This document shows positions 1-7,667 of a stretch of DNA of 16,051 nucleotides, piece after piece (position 1 is the first letter of the stretch; the number at the start of each line of letters is the position of its first letter). The position numbers and the translations under genes are program-made. The DNA is taken from contig JAPDJB010000082.1 in the NCBI GenBank assembly GCA_029259285.1, forward strand, positions 1 through 16,051, given 5' to 3'. The DNA comes from Candidatus Bathyarchaeota archaeon. Lineage in GTDB: Archaea; Thermoproteota; Bathyarchaeia; TCS64; B23. The notes under the pieces are model-generated. The model saw only the letters and a list, made by a program, of their open reading frames with translations. It did not search any database and had not been told where the DNA came from.

Positions 1-1152
1 CTCTGAGCCGCCTCTGATGAGGATGGAGACCGCCTTCGGGTTGCGGCAGCCCTCCACGAAGATCATCTTGTCATCTCCAACCTTCCTCTCCTCGACGAGC
101 TCCGCGTAGCCGGCATCCTTCTCGGAGAGGTCATCTATATTTGTGACTATCCTCGCTCCGGTGGCCTTTGCGAGGGCCTCCATATCGCTCTTCTTAAGCC
201 TCCTCGCCGCGAGGATACCCTCCCTTGCGAGGAAGTGCTGAGCCATATCGTCGATGCCCTTCTGGCAGAAGAGGACGTTTATCCCAGCCTTCTTCACCTT
301 CTCCACCATCTCCCTTAGCATCTGCTCCTCCTGATCCAGGTAGGCCTGCATCTCCTCGGGGGTCTCTATATGTATCTTTGAATCGAACTCCGTCTTCTCG
401 ATCTCCAGCGGGGCGTTTAGGAGGGCGATCCTGGCGTTCTTCACCACCTTCGGCATCCCTGGGTGGACGACCTCCTTGTCGATGACCAGCCCCCTGATCA
501 GCCTTGTATCCCTTACGGAGCCTCCCTGCTTCTTCTCTATCTTCACCATATCTATGTCGACCGTATACTTCCCATCCTTCTCCTCAGCTATCTGTAGCAC
601 GGCGTCGACGGCCAAGTCGGCGAGATAGTCGCTCTCACCGGCTATGAGCTTGCTCGCCATGGAGGTCTTGGCCACCTTCTTCAGCATCTCCCTATCCGTC
701 GGGTCAACCTTTATCGCGATCTCCCCTAGGAACTCCAGGGCCTTCTCCTGGGCAGTCCTAAAGCCGTCGATGATGACCGTTGGATGAATCTTCTTATCCA
801 TCAGCTCCACGGCTTTGCCTAAGAGCTCGCCGGCGAAGACGACGACGCTGGTGGTTCCATCGCCCACCTCATCGTCCTGGGCCTTGGCGACCTCCACCAT
901 CATCTTCGCAGCCGGATGCTCCACATCCATCTCCTTCAGCATCGTCGCACCATCATTGGTGATGGTGACGTCGCCGAAGCTGTCGACGAGCATCTTATCC
1001 ATACCCTTAGGCCCAAGGGAGGTTCTAACGGCCTCAGCTATTATCCTCGCAGCCATTATGTTGGCCCTACGGGCCTCGTCACCCCTTCTCCTCTCGGTTC
1101 CCTCCTTGAGAATGAGAACCGGAATGCCACCCGCAGAACCAGCTATGCTCAT
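1..1152 (-). CDS. Thermosome (group II chaperonin) subunit, 3' end outside window
   Basis: This is an ATP-dependent cytosolic chaperonin subunit that builds the double-ring, built-in-lid folding chamber of archaea. The frame is open from the ATG at 1152 to the window edge (384 codons), so it holds the N-terminal two thirds of a family usually near 550 residues. The equatorial ATP-binding signatures are clear: TSLGPKGMDKML near residue 45, a TNDGAT segment near 65, and GDGTTSVVVFAGELL near 97. The apical region follows, with FCQKGIDDMAQHFLA near 305 and an IRGG segment at the edge. The start is supported by a Shine-Dalgarno-like GAGGTG on the minus strand at 1161-1166, 8 nt upstream, and by a strong promoter. 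Family assignment is secure; alpha or beta subunit type cannot be settled without the C-terminus. Confidence 0.97.
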   Translation of the reverse strand, partial: MSIAGSAGGIPVLILKEGTERRRGDEARRANIMAARIIAEAVRTSLGPKGMDKMLVDSFGDVTITNDGATMLKEMDVEHPAAKMMVEVAKAQDDEVGDGTTSVVVFAGELLGKAVELMDKKIHPTVIIDGFRTAQEKALEFLGEIAIKVDPTDREMLKKVAKTSMASKLIAGESDYLADLAVDAVLQIAEEKDGKYTVDIDMVKIEKKQGGSVRDTRLIRGLVIDKEVVHPGMPKVVKNARIALLNAPLEIEKTEFDSKIHIETPEEMQAYLDQEEQMLREMVEKVKKAGINVLFCQKGIDDMAQHFLAREGILAARRLKKSDMEALAKATGARIVTNIDDLSEKDAGYAELVEERKVGDDKMIFVEGCRNPKAVSILIRGGSE

Positions 1153-1195
1153 CTTATTTACACCTCGGAAACCATAGACGAAACCCTAGAATTGG

Positions 1196-1209
1196 AATAT
1201 AAACTTTTC
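1196..1209 (-). promoter_or_regulatory. BRE/TATA promoter of the thermosome gene
   Basis: Read on the minus strand, GAAAAG (1209-1204) is followed directly by TTTATATT (1203-1196), a good archaeal BRE plus TATA box. Transcription would start about 26 nt downstream near 1174, giving a leader of about 20 nt that includes the GAGGTG ribosome site. It lies in the gap after the FAA-hydrolase stop codon, so the chaperonin is probably transcribed on its own. No heat-shock operator was identified. Confidence 0.7.
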
Positions 1210-1217
1210 ACCGCGAT

Positions 1218-2156
1218 TCAAGCTCTAAGAGGCTGGGACTCGGCTACAACCCTATTTCTGATGGTTCCTATACGCTCTATCCAGGCCTCCACGACATCCC
1301 CTGGCTTCAGCAGCTTCTCTAGGTCGGCCATGCCGACGCCTGAGGGGGTTCCAGTCGCTATCACATCTCCAGGCTCTAGGGTCATCCCCTCGGAGAGTAT
1401 GCTGATTATCTCGGGGATATCGAAGATCATACGGCCCGTGTTGGAGCTCTGCCTAAGCTCATCGTTCACCTTCAGCCACATATCTAGGTTCATAGGGTCT
1501 CCAACCTCATCGGGCGTCGCTATGTGGGGGCCCATGGGGGCGAAGGTGTCGAGGCTCTTACCCCTAAACCACTGTCTATGCCTCCGCTGGAGGTCTCTCG
1601 CCGTGACATCGTTGAAGACCATATATCCCGCGACGTAGTTGTAGGCCTCCCCCCTGGAGATATATTTACCTCTACGCCCTATCACCAGGGCCAGCTCCAC
1701 CTCATAGTCCAGCTCCCCCGTCGCCCTTGGATAGACTATGTCATCATAGGGACCCACGATGGCTGTTGGAGCCTTGGTGAAGAAGACGGGGACCTCCGGA
1801 GGCTCAGCTCCACCCTCCTCCACGTGATCCATGTAGTTGAGGCCGAGGCAGATGATATTCTTCCTCGGCCTCACAGGGGCGTCAAGCTCCACATCCACGG
1901 CCCTTACGAGTAGGCCGTCTCCAAGGAGATCCTCAGCCTCTCCCTCGCTTAGGATTCTCTCAGCCTCCTCCACCGCCTTCTCAGCCTCCCTCAGCCCCTC
2001 CTCCAATAGGGAGATCATATCATAGTTGAAGGGGCCATCGAGATCCTCCATCGCTTCCCCTAGATGCCGTTCAAAGGCCCTATTCAGGTCGAGGATATAT
2101 TCCCCGATGAGGGCGCCTATTCGGCGGCCATCCCTACGATAGGCGACGAGCCTCAT
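1218..2156 (-). CDS. Fumarylacetoacetate hydrolase (FAH) family protein
   Basis: This is a 312-residue member of the FAH superfamily, whose members hydrolyse or decarboxylate acylpyruvates and 2-hydroxyhepta-2,4-dienedioates in aromatic and ketoacid breakdown. The N-terminal ~95 residues form a variable domain starting MRLVAYRRDG. The catalytic domain follows with GLNYMDHVEE (His111), the metal-binding acidic set in DYEVELALVIG (Glu152, Glu154) and FNDVTARD (Asp183), Lys200, and the C-terminal GTPSGVG loop at 269-275. The frame is open further upstream, but ATG 2156 gives the canonical family N-terminus and lies about 26 nt from a TATA-like ATAAAAGT. The actual substrate cannot be read from the sequence. 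It is divergent from a hotdog protein across 40 bp, which may mean a shared acyl or ketoacid pathway (inference). Confidence 0.92.
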   Translation of the reverse strand: MRLVAYRRDGRRIGALIGEYILDLNRAFERHLGEAMEDLDGPFNYDMISLLEEGLREAEKAVEEAERILSEGEAEDLLGDGLLVRAVDVELDAPVRPRKNIICLGLNYMDHVEEGGAEPPEVPVFFTKAPTAIVGPYDDIVYPRATGELDYEVELALVIGRRGKYISRGEAYNYVAGYMVFNDVTARDLQRRHRQWFRGKSLDTFAPMGPHIATPDEVGDPMNLDMWLKVNDELRQSSNTGRMIFDIPEIISILSEGMTLEPGDVIATGTPSGVGMADLEKLLKPGDVVEAWIERIGTIRNRVVAESQPLRA

Positions 2157-2196
2157 ACACAACCCCTTTAGGCTTGAGACTTTTATCCATATTGGC
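2157..2196. promoter_or_regulatory. Shared intergenic promoter region, FAH-like / hotdog genes
   Basis: Only 40 bp separate two divergent start codons. On the minus strand ATAAAAGT (2186-2179) is centred 26 nt from the FAH-family ATG, which would make that transcript leaderless. On the plus strand no comparable box fits the ATG at 2197; the best is a weak CTTTAGG near 2166-2172. Initiation complexes for the two genes would occlude one another, so expression may be mutually exclusive. Confidence 0.4.
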
Positions 2197-2604
2197 ATGG
2201 AGGTCAAGACCCACGGGAGGGCCAGCCTCAGACTTGTTGGCAGACCCATAGAGCTGGGGGAAGGCGAGGCGGTGGCTGAGCTGGAAGCCCTGGAGGAGAT
2301 GGCCGTCGATGATCGGGGACTCATTCATGGAGGCTTCACCTTCGGATTGGCCGACTATGCCGCCATGCTCGCCGTCAACCATCCCAACGTCGTATTGGCC
2401 TCAGCGGAGGTGCGCTTCACAGCCCCCGTGAAGATCGGAGACCTGATGAGGGCTGAGGCGAGGGTGATAGGGGAGCGGGGTAGATGGCGGCGGGTTGAGG
2501 TGGAGGTCTCCGTCGATGGGAGAAGAGTTCTCGAGGGCGTCATGGACTGCGTGATCCTAGAGCAGCACGTCCTCGATAAGCTTCGAGATGATGAGTCTTC
2601 CTAA
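2197..2604 (+). CDS. Hotdog-fold thioesterase-like protein (PaaI/4HBT superfamily)
   Basis: This 135-residue protein has the single-hotdog layout of archaeal acyl-CoA thioesterase-like proteins: a lead beta strand region (10-32), the hallmark LIHGGFTFGLADYAAMLAVN at 42-61 forming the hot-dog helix with its HGG turn (44-46) and acidic Asp53, then the beta-sheet strands through residue 122. The probable role is hydrolysis or binding of an acyl-CoA thioester in the cytoplasm. Archaeal relatives of this size are usually annotated only as hotdog or PaaI thioesterase. The start is ATG 2197; no clear Shine-Dalgarno is present, consistent with a leaderless or very short leader. It is divergent from an FAH-family enzyme. 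The substrate is unknown. Confidence 0.85.
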   Translation: MEVKTHGRASLRLVGRPIELGEGEAVAELEALEEMAVDDRGLIHGGFTFGLADYAAMLAVNHPNVVLASAEVRFTAPVKIGDLMRAEARVIGERGRWRRVEVEVSVDGRRVLEGVMDCVILEQHVLDKLRDDESS

Positions 2605-2637
2605 ATCGATTTTCTTATGGGTTTTCGAACACTAAGA

Positions 2638-2645
2638 CTTTTATA
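2638..2645 (+). promoter_or_regulatory. TATA box of the BlaI-like regulator gene
   Basis: CTTTTATA sits about 26 nt upstream of a predicted transcription start near 2668, which would leave a leader of about 17 nt carrying AGGTGG (2673-2678) before the TTG start at 2685. Confidence 0.6.
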
Positions 2646-2646
2646 G

Positions 2647-2684
2647 GGGTACCCTATTCATATTGAGGGTTCAGGTGGGTACCC
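2647..2684. promoter_or_regulatory. Paired GGGTACCC palindromes, candidate autoregulatory operator
   Basis: The perfect 8-bp palindrome GGGTACCC occurs at 2647-2654 and again at 2677-2684, exactly 30 bp apart, so roughly three helical turns and nearly the same face. The first lies just downstream of the TATA box, between it and the predicted start site. The second abuts the TTG initiation codon. The first is flanked by ATAG and TAT, which extends its near symmetry. The gene downstream encodes a dimeric-type winged-helix regulator, so the simplest reading is an operator pair for autorepression. Confidence 0.55.
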
Positions 2685-3101
2685 TTGCCGATAGTGTTTG
2701 ATCCTGGGAAAGAGGGTTTGGAGAAGGTCCTAAGGGACTATCAGATAGAGGCTCTTAGGGTAGTTTGGGCCAATGCGGAGAGGGGTGTGACCTCCAGGGA
2801 GGTTTGGGAGAGCGTTAAGAAAGCTTTGGAGGGTGTAAAGACGATCTCTAGGGCGTCCATAATAAACTTCCTCAACGCGATGTGTGACGATGGCATCCTA
2901 CGCTACAAGGAGGAGACCTGTAAGGGTGGGATGAGGCGTAAGTATTTCCCAGCCCTCGACGAGGAGGGCTTCAAGAAGTACATCGCCCAAACCGTCATCG
3001 AGAGCCTGTTGAGAGACTTCCCAGAGCAAACCCTGGAGGCGATAAGAGAAACCCTCGGCAGATATCCGGAGCTGGCAGATAAATTAAGGAGCCTCCTCTA
3101 A
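2685..3101 (+). CDS. BlaI/MecI-like winged-helix transcriptional regulator
   Basis: This is a 138-residue DNA-binding protein. Residues about 18-90 fit a penicillinase-repressor-type winged helix: a first helix (YQIEALRVVW), a GVTSREVWESV segment, the recognition-helix segment KTISRASIINFLNAMCDDGI, and a basic wing (GGMRRKYFPALD). The rest is helical (95-138) and probably dimerises, as in BlaI/MecI. No beta-lactam sensor or metalloprotease gene is nearby, so the bacterial antibiotic role should not be carried over; archaeal members are generic repressors of unknown targets. The start is TTG 2685, preceded by AGGTGG with 6-nt spacing. Paired palindromes in its promoter suggest autoregulation. 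Cys68 and Cys79 could sense redox or metal, but nothing else supports that. Confidence 0.8.
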   Translation: MPIVFDPGKEGLEKVLRDYQIEALRVVWANAERGVTSREVWESVKKALEGVKTISRASIINFLNAMCDDGILRYKEETCKGGMRRKYFPALDEEGFKKYIAQTVIESLLRDFPEQTLEAIRETLGRYPELADKLRSLL

Positions 3102-3131
3102 GCTGCGACTCTCACTGCTTCATCCCTCATC

Positions 3132-3425
3132 CTAGCTGATACCACCGATAACCGCCCTGACGATTTTACCTGGCTTAAGTCCTAGGGACTCTCCCTTAGA
3201 GGTTGCGGCCTTGATCTCGGCGTTGAGGACGTCTTCGAAGGTGTTAACGCCGGTGACCACCGCGGCGGCTGCCCCCAGCTTCTCTGCCACCTCGAGGTTT
3301 AGGTAGCCGCACATGATGAAGCCCCTTTCGCCGAGGATGAGGAGCATCGGAGGCGTCCCAGGCATCTCAACCCTCAAACCTAGGAAAGATTTACCCTCAA
3401 CCTCTAACTTCTCGATCTCTATCAT
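3132..3425 (-). CDS. DUF1805 / YunC-like protein
   Basis: This small 97-residue protein of the DUF1805 family is known from Bacillus YunC and from archaea and has no established biochemical function. The family signature is visible in the middle: a GFIMCGYLNLEVAEKLG segment (about 36-52) then AAAVVTGVNTFEDVLNAEI (about 54-72), followed by SKGESLGLKPG. The N-terminus MIEIEKLEVEG begins with ATG 3425, about 9 nt from the start site predicted from the TATA-like box at 3456-3463. The gene converges on the BlaI-like gene with only 30 bp between stops and is divergent from the helicase. It appears complete and intact. Confidence 0.85.
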   Translation of the reverse strand: MIEIEKLEVEGKSFLGLRVEMPGTPPMLLILGERGFIMCGYLNLEVAEKLGAAAAVVTGVNTFEDVLNAEIKAATSKGESLGLKPGKIVRAVIGGIS

Positions 3426-3455
3426 AGTCCATCTCTATAGCCTCCTCCATGGGCG

Positions 3456-3463
3456 ATTTAATA
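3456..3463 (-). promoter_or_regulatory. TATA box of the DUF1805 gene
   Basis: The minus strand reads TATTAAAT here, placing a transcription start near 3434 and leaving a leader of only about 9 nt before the ATG at 3425. Confidence 0.5.
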
Positions 3464-3474
3464 CTTCCCACAGG

Positions 3475-3483
3475 TTTTTATTA
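3475..3483 (+). promoter_or_regulatory. TATA box of the Lhr helicase gene
   Basis: TTTTTATTA is centred near 3479, so the predicted start falls at about 3505, essentially on the TTG initiation codon at 3507. The helicase transcript would therefore be leaderless, which supports the TTG start. Confidence 0.5.
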
Positions 3484-3506
3484 GCCGCCTCATATCTCAA
3501 GCTGTC

Positions 3507-6362
3507 TTGAGCCAGGGGGATGTCTTCACCCTCCTCTGCAGGCCGATTCGAAGACTGATCGGGGAGAGGGGGTTTAAGGAGCCGACGGAGCCTCAGAGGA
3601 GGGTGATCCCCCTCATCCTAGAGGGGAAGAATGTCCTATTGATCTCGCCGACGGCGACGGGTAAGACCGAAGCCGCGGTGCTCCCCATCTTCCACCTCTA
3701 CCTCCAGAGCGGTGAAAGACCGCCGGGAATCAGCATCCTCTACATCACACCTCTCAGGGCGCTGAATAGGGATATCCTCGATAGGTTGAGTTGGTGGTGT
3801 TCAAAGCTGGATATCAGGCTGGCGGTGAGGCATGGAGATACATCGCTGAGGGAGAGGAGCATCCAGAGTCGAAGCCCCCCGGAGATGTTGATAACGACGC
3901 CTGAGACTCTGCAGATCGTCCTCCTCGGGAGGAGGTTGAAGCGATACTTGAAGGCTGTGAGATGGGTCATCGTAGACGAGGTTCACGAGCTGGCCGATAA
4001 TAAGAGGGGATGCCAGCTCAGCGTCGCCCTGGAGCGGCTGAGGGAGATCACCGGAGGAGACTTCCAGATCATCGGTCTAAGCGCCACCATCGGCAGCCCA
4101 GAGGAGGTGGCACGATTCCTCGTCGGCGATGAGAGACCTATAGAGGTAGTGAAGGTCTCCGTCGCGAGGAGGATGGAGCTGGAGGTTCTATACCCCGAGG
4201 TGGAGCCTGAGGACTATGAATTGGCCGAGAAGCTCTATACGCATCCGGAGGTGGCGGCGAGGCTTAGGGTGATGAGGGAGCTCGTTGAGAGGCATAGGAC
4301 GACGCTGATCTTCACGAACACCAGGTCGACCTCCGAGGTGTTGGCCAGCAGATTCAACATCTGGGATGTCGGATTCCCCCTCAGCATCCATCATGGTTCT
4401 CTGGCTAAGACGAGTAGGATAGCGGCTGAGAGGGGTTTGAAGACAGGAGACCTCAGAACCGTCGTATGCACATCATCCCTGGAGCTGGGCATAGATATAG
4501 GTCGCATAGACCTCGTCATCCAATACAACTCCCCGAGGCAGGTGACGAGGCTGCTTCAGCGAGTCGGGAGAAGCGGGCATAGGTTGGGGAGGGTGGCGAA
4601 GGGCGTTATCGCGGCCATAGACAGCGACGACGCCCTGGAGGCGATGGCCATCGCCCGCAGAGCCCTCAGGGAGGAGTTGGAGCCTGTTGTGATACCTGAG
4701 AAGCCCTACGATGTCTTGATAAATCAGATCGTGGCTGAGCTTATGCCCAGGGGCCGCCTATACTTCCTACAGATACTCAGGGTCTTCGGCAGGGCCTACC
4801 CCTATAGGAAGCTGACGGAGGAGGACATCAAGTTCGTTGCGAGATATATGCATGAACGCTTCCCAAGATTGGCCTGGGTCTCGGAGGTCGATGAGGTTCT
4901 GATAAAGCCGAAGGGGCAGAGCCGAAGCCTATACAGATACTTCTTCGAGAACATCTCCATGATACCAGATGAGAAGGATTACCTCGTCATCGACGTCGAC
5001 AGCGATACACCTGTGGGAATACTCCACGAGGCCTTCGTCGCGGAGTATGGAAAACCAGGGGTGAAGTTCATCATCAGGGGCAGCCCCTGGAGAATCCTCA
5101 ACATCTACGGCGACAAGATATACGTCAAAGCCGAGGAGGATCCGACGGGGGCTATACCAAGCTGGATAGGTGAGGAGATACCCGTCCCCCTCGAGGTGGC
5201 CCTGGAGGTTGGATGGATAAGAGGTGAGGTTGAGAGGCTGCTTCATCGGGGGGCCACGAGGGAGGAGGTGGCTGAGAGACTGGCGGCCCTCTATCCGGCG
5301 AGGAGGGAGACGATCCTCAGAGCCATAAGGGAGACGGTTGAGCAGGTGGAGATGGGGCTGCCCGTCCCAACGGATAGGCGCATCATCGTCGAGGAGTTTG
5401 AAGAGAACATCGTCGTCCACGCCCACTTCGGCACCCTCGTAAACAGAACCCTCGCCAGGCTGCTGGGCCACGTAATCTCTGAGGAGACCGGCTTCCCAGT
5501 GGCCGTCCAGCAGGATCCCTACAGGGTGATATTGGAGACAGTCGCTGGGGTCGATGCGAGATATGTGGCGGAGCTCCTCAAGGAACTCGCCCATAGAAAC
5601 CTGGAGAAGGAGCTTAGAGAGGCGGTGACGAAGACCGGCCTCTTCAAGCGTAGATTGATAAATGTAGCCAGGAAGAGTGGAGCCCTCAGCAAGTATGCCA
5701 ACTTCAGCAACGTCACCTTAGGCAGATTGATCAGGGGCTTTGAGGGAACCTGCATCTTCGAGGAGGCCTATAAGGATACGCTTAGGAAGGATATGGATGT
5801 GGAGTCAACCCTGAGGATGCTGAGAAAGATAGCCGAGGGGGAGATAGAGGTTATAGCCCTCGACGAGGGGCCTACGCCGATAGCGAGGGCCGCCATGGAG
5901 AGCATAAGGATGAAGACGGACATCGTCCCACCGGAGCGGATGAACCGCATCATCCTCGAATCAGCCAGGGTGAGACTCCTAAACGAGTCGAGAGTCCTCC
6001 TCTGCATGAAATGTCGAAGATACATCGATTGGGTGACTGTGAGAGAGGTCCCCCCTCAGCCCCGCTGCCCCCTCTGCGGCTCCACTGAGCTTGGAGTCTT
6101 CGACCACAGCCCTGAAGAGGTGATGGAGCAGTCATCGAGGGATCGCAGAGGGGCGAAGACGGCGAAGTGGTGGAGGAGGGGGAAGGACTACTCGAAGCTC
6201 GTCTCCCTCTATGGTCGAAGGGCCATACTGGTGGCTGCGGCCAAGAGGATCGAACCCTCAGAGGCCTGGGACATCCTCTCGGAGACCGAAGATGAATCCG
6301 ATGAGTTCTTCGAGCGCATCGTCGAGGCTGAGAGGAGGGCCCTGAAGAACAGATTCCTATAG
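3507..6362 (+). CDS. lhr: Lhr-type superfamily 2 DEAD/DEAH helicase
   Basis: This 951-residue ATP-dependent nucleic-acid helicase belongs to the Lhr family, whose archaeal members act on DNA and RNA:DNA substrates and are linked to repair and RNA processing. Visible motifs: Q-like FKEPTEPQ (23-30), Walker A SPTATGKT (47-54), TPLRALNRD (81-89), Walker B DEVH (157-160), SAT (192-194), TLIFTNTRS (266-274), TSSLELGIDIG (322-332) and QRVGRSGHR (351-359). The large helical Lhr core and C-terminal region follow. Near the end, Cys833-x2-Cys836 and Cys854-x2-Cys857 form a zinc-ribbon-like site. The length is typical for archaeal Lhr. The start is TTG 3507, with no in-frame alternative just upstream and a TATA box placed for a leaderless message. 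Which Lhr subgroup it belongs to would need a phylogeny. Confidence 0.95.
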   Translation: MSQGDVFTLLCRPIRRLIGERGFKEPTEPQRRVIPLILEGKNVLLISPTATGKTEAAVLPIFHLYLQSGERPPGISILYITPLRALNRDILDRLSWWCSKLDIRLAVRHGDTSLRERSIQSRSPPEMLITTPETLQIVLLGRRLKRYLKAVRWVIVDEVHELADNKRGCQLSVALERLREITGGDFQIIGLSATIGSPEEVARFLVGDERPIEVVKVSVARRMELEVLYPEVEPEDYELAEKLYTHPEVAARLRVMRELVERHRTTLIFTNTRSTSEVLASRFNIWDVGFPLSIHHGSLAKTSRIAAERGLKTGDLRTVVCTSSLELGIDIGRIDLVIQYNSPRQVTRLLQRVGRSGHRLGRVAKGVIAAIDSDDALEAMAIARRALREELEPVVIPEKPYDVLINQIVAELMPRGRLYFLQILRVFGRAYPYRKLTEEDIKFVARYMHERFPRLAWVSEVDEVLIKPKGQSRSLYRYFFENISMIPDEKDYLVIDVDSDTPVGILHEAFVAEYGKPGVKFIIRGSPWRILNIYGDKIYVKAEEDPTGAIPSWIGEEIPVPLEVALEVGWIRGEVERLLHRGATREEVAERLAALYPARRETILRAIRETVEQVEMGLPVPTDRRIIVEEFEENIVVHAHFGTLVNRTLARLLGHVISEETGFPVAVQQDPYRVILETVAGVDARYVAELLKELAHRNLEKELREAVTKTGLFKRRLINVARKSGALSKYANFSNVTLGRLIRGFEGTCIFEEAYKDTLRKDMDVESTLRMLRKIAEGEIEVIALDEGPTPIARAAMESIRMKTDIVPPERMNRIILESARVRLLNESRVLLCMKCRRYIDWVTVREVPPQPRCPLCGSTELGVFDHSPEEVMEQSSRDRRGAKTAKWWRRGKDYSKLVSLYGRRAILVAAAKRIEPSEAWDILSETEDESDEFFERIVEAERRALKNRFL

Positions 6363-6400
6363 CGACGATGTTATTAGCCCATAGGGGCCTCCTATATGCG

Positions 6401-7069
6401 ATGAGGAGGATAGGCTTCGTCACCATCGGTCAGTCTCCGAGGAGCGACTTGGTTCCAGGGATCATGGAGACCCTCGGCCCAGGCTTCGAGGCCGTTGAGA
6501 GGGGCGCCCTCGACGACCTAACCCTCGAGGAGGTGAGACGCCTCGAACCGGAGAGGGGTGAGGGGCTGCTCGTCACGAGGATGAGAGACGGAACAGAGGT
6601 GAGGATCACAAAGGATTTCGTCGTCCCGAGGATGCAGAGATGCATCGACGAGCTGAACTCCATGGGGTTGGAGGTTATAATGCTCCTATGCGCAGGGGGT
6701 TTCCCAGAGTTCAGGTCTAAGGCCCTCATCGTCAGACCCCTCGAGGTTCTCAGAGGCGTCGTCGACGCCTCGCTGAGGAGGGGGCTGCTGGGAATACTCT
6801 ATCCAGCGGCTGAGCAGACGGCTAAGGCGGCTGATGAATGGGCCACTGAGCATCGGAGAGTCTACGCGGACGCCGCCTCCCCCTACGGCCCTGTGGAGGA
6901 GGTGGAGGCCGCAGCCCATAGACTGGCTGAGAGGGGGGTTGACCTGACGCTGATGATCTGCATGGGCTATACGGCGGAGATGAAGCGTATAGTCAGGGAG
7001 ACTACGGGGAGACCCGTCATCCTGGCGAGCTCCATGGCTGCGAGGGCCTTGAAGGAGCTCCTCTCTTAG
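6401..7069 (+). CDS. AroM family protein
   Basis: This 222-residue protein of the AroM family was named from the shikimate-kinase operon of E. coli and has no proven function; the fold is related to Asp/Glu racemases. The N-terminal signature MRRIGFVTIGQSPRSD is diagnostic. The two cysteines at the positions racemase relatives use for acid-base catalysis are present in LLCAGGFPEF (Cys97) and MICMGYTAEM (Cys187). An ATG at 6368 is in frame and would add 11 residues, but the family starts at the 6401 ATG. It follows the helicase by under 40 bp and may be co-transcribed with it. Its 3' end overlaps the convergent rlmE gene by 53 bp. No aromatic amino acid genes lie nearby. Confidence 0.85.
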   Translation: MRRIGFVTIGQSPRSDLVPGIMETLGPGFEAVERGALDDLTLEEVRRLEPERGEGLLVTRMRDGTEVRITKDFVVPRMQRCIDELNSMGLEVIMLLCAGGFPEFRSKALIVRPLEVLRGVVDASLRRGLLGILYPAAEQTAKAADEWATEHRRVYADAASPYGPVEEVEAAAHRLAERGVDLTLMICMGYTAEMKRIVRETTGRPVILASSMAARALKELLS

Positions 7070-7667
7070 GGCTGTGGGCTACGACATATATCTCTGCGCT
7101 CCCCTTCCTCGAAGCCATGGGCTTATGGGCCTTCACATAGCTGAAGGAGGCCTTCACCTCCCTCAGGAAGGATTCATACTCCGATCCCTGGAAGGCCTTA
7201 ACCACAAGCCATCCCCCAGGTCTCAGCAGCTCCAGGGCGACCCTCAGGGCGGCCCTGGCGAGGTCGAGCTGTCTACGATGATCGATCTCCCAGACCCCTG
7301 AGATGCTGGGCGACATATCTGAGAGGACGACGTCGACACCCCTTGGGAAGAGCGCCCTCAACCTCCTCAGGGTCTCAGCCTCAAGGGCATCCCCCTCCAA
7401 GGTGATGATGTTCTCAGCCTCCAGGGGCTTTATGGGTTTGAGGTCTACGCCGACGGCTAAGCCGTCTCTGGGTAGATGCTCAGCCACAACCTGAAGCCAT
7501 CCACCTGGTGCGGCTCCGAGGTCGACGACATATTTGGCTTCATCGAGGAAGTGGAACCTCTTATTCAGCTGTATCAGCTTGAAGGCGGCCCTTGAGCGAT
7601 ACCCCTTCTTCCGCGCCATCCTTATGTAGGGGTCTCGACGCCTCTCCGCTCTCCATCTACCGCTCAT
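7017..7667 (-). CDS. rlmE: RlmE/FtsJ-type rRNA 2'-O-ribose methyltransferase
   Basis: This 216-residue SAM-dependent enzyme is expected to methylate the ribose of the A-loop uridine (U2552 in E. coli numbering) of large-subunit rRNA. The N-terminal SRAAFKL holds the first catalytic Lys (about 30), DLGAAPGGW (49-57) is the SAM loop, and LSDMSPSISG holds Asp117, VVKAFQG Lys157, and SAEIYVV Glu192, completing the K-D-K-E tetrad. ATG 7667 is chosen over TTG 7673 because AAGGGGG lies 7 nt upstream of the ATG and almost touches the TTG. The start overlaps the trm1 stop by 11 bp, so the two RNA-methylation genes form an operon. The last ~18 residues, in the overlap with aroM, extend past the usual conserved end. 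Confidence 0.95.
   Translation of the reverse strand: MSGRWRAERRRDPYIRMARKKGYRSRAAFKLIQLNKRFHFLDEAKYVVDLGAAPGGWLQVVAEHLPRDGLAVGVDLKPIKPLEAENIITLEGDALEAETLRRLRALFPRGVDVVLSDMSPSISGVWEIDHRRQLDLARAALRVALELLRPGGWLVVKAFQGSEYESFLREVKASFSYVKAHKPMASRKGSAEIYVVAHSPKRGAPSRPSQPWSSPG

Noticed and set aside
225..962. Plus-strand open frames across 225-1177
   Set aside because: They are Pro/Ser/Arg-rich shadows opposite the thermosome gene, which reads unbroken on the minus strand from 1152 to the window edge.
2157..2324. N-terminal extension of the FAH-family protein to 2324
   Set aside because: The added 56 residues are low-complexity Ser/Pro-rich shadow of the hotdog gene on the other strand, while ATG 2156 matches the family start and TATA position.
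2685..3101. Beta-lactam resistance regulator
   Set aside because: The winged helix resembles BlaI/MecI, but no sensor protease or beta-lactamase gene is present and archaea lack peptidoglycan.
4929..5594. A 221-codon minus-strand frame inside the helicase
   Set aside because: It is antisense to well-conserved Lhr sequence, has no recognisable motif, and is a by-product of biased codon use.
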